DNA from: Candidatus Melainabacteria bacterium
GTDB taxonomy: Bacteria > Cyanobacteriota > Vampirovibrionia > Obscuribacterales > Obscuribacteraceae
Length of the DNA: 35,492 nt
Direction of reading: 5' to 3'
Assembly: GCA_016212515.1 (NCBI GenBank)
Contig: JACRFZ010000042.1
Coordinates: 1-35,492 of the forward strand
In this document: piece after piece, positions 33,521 to 35,492 of the stretch
How positions within the stretch are numbered: position 1 is the first letter of the stretch
Layout of the letters: every line of letters starts with the position of its first letter
Translations under genes and position numbers: made by a program
The notes under the pieces: generated by a model
Database searches by the model: none
What the model was told of the DNA's origin: nothing
The model's input: only the letters and a program-made list of their open reading frames with translations

Positions 33521-34303
33521 ATGCTCATCGCCAGTTGGAATGTCAACTCCATTGCCGTTCGTTTGCCCCATGTTTTGAACTATTTGAAGGAGTCAAAGGT
33601 AGACCATCTGGGCTTGCAGGAGTTAAAGACTACCGATGATAAATTTCCGTACACCGAATTTTCGGAGGCCGGCTATAGTTGTCTAATCAAGGGTGAGAAA
33701 ACCTATAACGGTGTGGCCCTGGTTTCTCAAAAAGAGACTTCATGCCGCTTGGTGGCAGATGTCTTGCCTGGTGCGCCGGAACCTTTGCAAAGTCGGCTTA
33801 TTGACGTGCTTTTGCCTGAGGCGAAATTGCGCATTCTCAATCTCTATGTGCCGAACGGCTCCCAGGTAGATTCAGATAAGTATGAATACAAGCTCAAGTG
33901 GTTCGATGCGCTTCTAACCTATGTAGATAAAGCGCAAGAGAGTGGTGAGCACTTGCTCATTATGGGTGATTTCAATATCGCCCCTGAAGACAAGGATGTG
34001 CATGACCCGGCCCAGTGGGAAGGGCAGGTTTTAGTTTCGGAGCGGGAAAGGCAGTGTTTTCAACGCCTTCTGTCTCTGGGCTTCACAGACAGCTTCAGGC
34101 ACCTGCACGAGGAGGGCGGAGTGTTTTCCTGGTGGGATTACAGGCAGATGGCTTTTCGCCGCAATATGGGGCTGAGAATCGACCACATATTGCTTTCTAA
34201 GTCGCTGCTTCCTTTTCTCAAGCGAGCCTGGATCGACAAAAGTCCGCGCAAACTTGAGAAGCCCTCTGATCACGCTCCGGTATTGGTGGAACTAGACTTG
34301 TAA
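33521..34303 (+). CDS. xth: exodeoxyribonuclease III
   Basis: 260 residues from the ATG at 33521 (AGAGGG eight bases upstream; the GTG one codon earlier is less likely). Family motifs appear in order: SWNVNSIAVR, LQELK (metal-binding Glu; most members have QETK), YNGVALVS, MGDFNIAP (Asp and Asn), GLRIDHILLS and the final SDHAPV (catalytic Asp-His). It is an AP endonuclease and 3'-5' exonuclease in base-excision repair, acting in the cytoplasm. It ends three bases before the converging acyl-CoA dehydrogenase gene. Confidence 0.94.
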   Translation: MLIASWNVNSIAVRLPHVLNYLKESKVDHLGLQELKTTDDKFPYTEFSEAGYSCLIKGEKTYNGVALVSQKETSCRLVADVLPGAPEPLQSRLIDVLLPEAKLRILNLYVPNGSQVDSDKYEYKLKWFDALLTYVDKAQESGEHLLIMGDFNIAPEDKDVHDPAQWEGQVLVSERERQCFQRLLSLGFTDSFRHLHEEGGVFSWWDYRQMAFRRNMGLRIDHILLSKSLLPFLKRAWIDKSPRKLEKPSDHAPVLVELDL

Positions 34304-34306
34304 GTT

Positions 34307-35491
34307 CTAGTATTTGAAGAGTATCTCTTCAGTCTCAACTTCCGAAAGACCGGGGAACTGCCCGGCTACTACCATGTCGGCCAGTTTGCCGGCGGCTTTG
34401 AAATAGCTGTCGGAAGGTCTTTCGCCGGTTAGCTTCCGTCTCAAGTCCTGACAGAGTATGTCGGCGGCGGCAATCAAAGTAGGATTTTGCTCGGCGTGTG
34501 CATAAAGGCTTGTGACCAGGATGATCACGGCATCTTGAATGCGCGAGGACATCTCGGCGATGCGGCACTGTCTGTCTGCCAGTTTGAGCTGGTGCTTGAC
34601 CATGTTCTGTGAAAGCTCAAGAGGAGACTCGGAGAGGAACTCCAGGGCGTAGTCCACATGGGCCTTGAGGTCGGCGTCCATGCCCGGTACTTCGTGCTGA
34701 TCTACGCCTTCCAACTGCTTGCCAATCCACCACATGGAATAGGGGATTAACTCGTTGCGCAAGGCAAAGGCATGGGCAGGGTTGAAAGGATTGAAAACCT
34801 TGATACCGGCTTGTGCAACTTTTTTGCCGATGGGCTCGAAGTAGGCTACGCCATGTTGTTTGGCCAGCGACTTGAAGAAGGCCATGCCCAGCATTTCTCC
34901 TTCGCCTTCGTAAATGCAAGGGGCCAGGAAGTCATGAATGTTGTCGCCCAGGAGGTGGCCCGAGAGAAACGACCGGCCGCCGTGGGTTTTCATGAAAAGC
35001 TCGATGGCGCATTCTTTCTCTGCCTCAGAACCAAAGATTTTGGCGATGATGCATTCCAGTTCGCCGCGGAAACCCTGGTCAAGCAACCAGGAACCCCAGG
35101 CAACCAGAGCTTCGGCACCGACAATCAAGGCCGCTGCTCGGGCTATACGGCGCTTGACCAGTTCTCTGGTTTCAATGGCCTGACCGTAGGTTTGTCTGAA
35201 CTTGGCCCAGGGCAACATGTTGGCCAGCATGATTCTCATGACACCGGCGGCTGTGGCGCACAATGCCAGTCGTCCCATATTCAGTCCGTGGTAGGCCACG
35301 GTCAAGCCGTCACCGGCTGTGGGAACGAGCAGGTTTTCTTTGGGGACTTTGAAGTCTTTGAACTTGAGACCGTTATTGAAGGCATGCTTGAGGGCGTGCA
35401 GGGAGTAAGGCACAACCTGGAAGTGTTCGTCTTCTTTCTCGGGCAATTCGGTGATAAGGGCCGCCGGTTTGTTGTTGACAAGGCAGACCAG
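34307..35491 (-). CDS. acyl-CoA dehydrogenase, C-terminal part (5' end outside window)
   Basis: The frame is open to the right edge; 394 residues are visible. The segment FKDFKVPKENLLVPTAGDGLTVAYHGLNMGRLALCATAAGVMRIML is the end of the beta domain and the first helix of the C-terminal domain. RGELECIIAKIFGSEAEKECAIELFMKTHGGRSF follows, and the IYEGEGEM motif holds the probable catalytic Glu. About 150 residues of helical extension after it make this longer than short-chain enzymes, closer to the long-chain or FadE-like types. It introduces the alpha-beta double bond in fatty-acyl-CoA using FAD. Chain-length specificity is unknown. Confidence 0.9.
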   Translation of the reverse strand: MVCLVNNKPAALITELPEKEDEHFQVVPYSLHALKHAFNNGLKFKDFKVPKENLLVPTAGDGLTVAYHGLNMGRLALCATAAGVMRIMLANMLPWAKFRQTYGQAIETRELVKRRIARAAALIVGAEALVAWGSWLLDQGFRGELECIIAKIFGSEAEKECAIELFMKTHGGRSFLSGHLLGDNIHDFLAPCIYEGEGEMLGMAFFKSLAKQHGVAYFEPIGKKVAQAGIKVFNPFNPAHAFALRNELIPYSMWWIGKQLEGVDQHEVPGMDADLKAHVDYALEFLSESPLELSQNMVKHQLKLADRQCRIAEMSSRIQDAVIILVTSLYAHAEQNPTLIAAADILCQDLRRKLTGERPSDSYFKAAGKLADMVVAGQFPGLSEVETEEILFKY

Positions 35492-35492
35492 A

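Overview
The window looks like chromosomal DNA of a free-living, aerobically respiring bacterium with moderate GC (about 50-58% in typical genes by hand count of single lines). The gene mix is a mitochondrial-type aconitase, a menaquinol-type succinate dehydrogenase, an AmpG-like permease, EnvC-like and M48 envelope proteases, many TPR/HEAT proteins and Gly-rich secreted proteins. This would fit the non-photosynthetic relatives of Cyanobacteria (Vampirovibrionia/'Melainabacteria', perhaps Obscuribacterales), but that assignment is inference from style of gene content, not proven. No rRNA, tRNA, CRISPR array, transposase or integrase was found.

Layout. 1-4 kb: end of an alpha/beta hydrolase, then an M48-TPR membrane protease and an EnvC-like M23 peptidase (both minus). 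4.2-8.9 kb (plus): aldehyde dehydrogenase, NanE-type epimerase, a rhomboid protease with a long N-terminal helical region, and a zinc-ribbon membrane protein. 8.9-15 kb (minus): a four-gene run (TPR/membrane protein, DUF4440-like secreted protein, Gly-rich secreted protein, GT-C-like membrane protein), the last three joined by 4-base stop/start overlaps. 15.1-18.5 kb (minus): succinate dehydrogenase anchor-sdhA-sdhB with a good promoter upstream and a strong hairpin downstream. 18.9-21.8 kb (plus): a small unknown protein, two overlapping GNAT acetyltransferases, a second alpha/beta hydrolase and a TPR protein. 21.8-24.1 kb (minus): aconitase with a 19-base perfect palindrome in its leader.

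24.2-27.4 kb is the most unusual part. The 3' end of an S41 peptidase gene is present twice, as a 185-bp direct repeat (about 92% identical). Between the copies lies a 1.64-kb AT-richer block with a lysozyme/transglycosylase-like protein and a convergent small two-TM membrane protein. This is the geometry expected when foreign DNA enters at the 3' end of a gene and displaces the original end.

27.4-35.5 kb: AmpG-like MFS permease, aldo/keto reductase, a secreted Met/Gly/Pro-rich-tailed protein, a HEAT-repeat protein, a small coiled-coil protein, a ribbon-helix-helix regulator with a leader inverted repeat and a clear terminator, a roughly 790-bp non-coding stretch with several inverted repeats, exonuclease III, and the C-terminal part of an acyl-CoA dehydrogenase running off the right edge.
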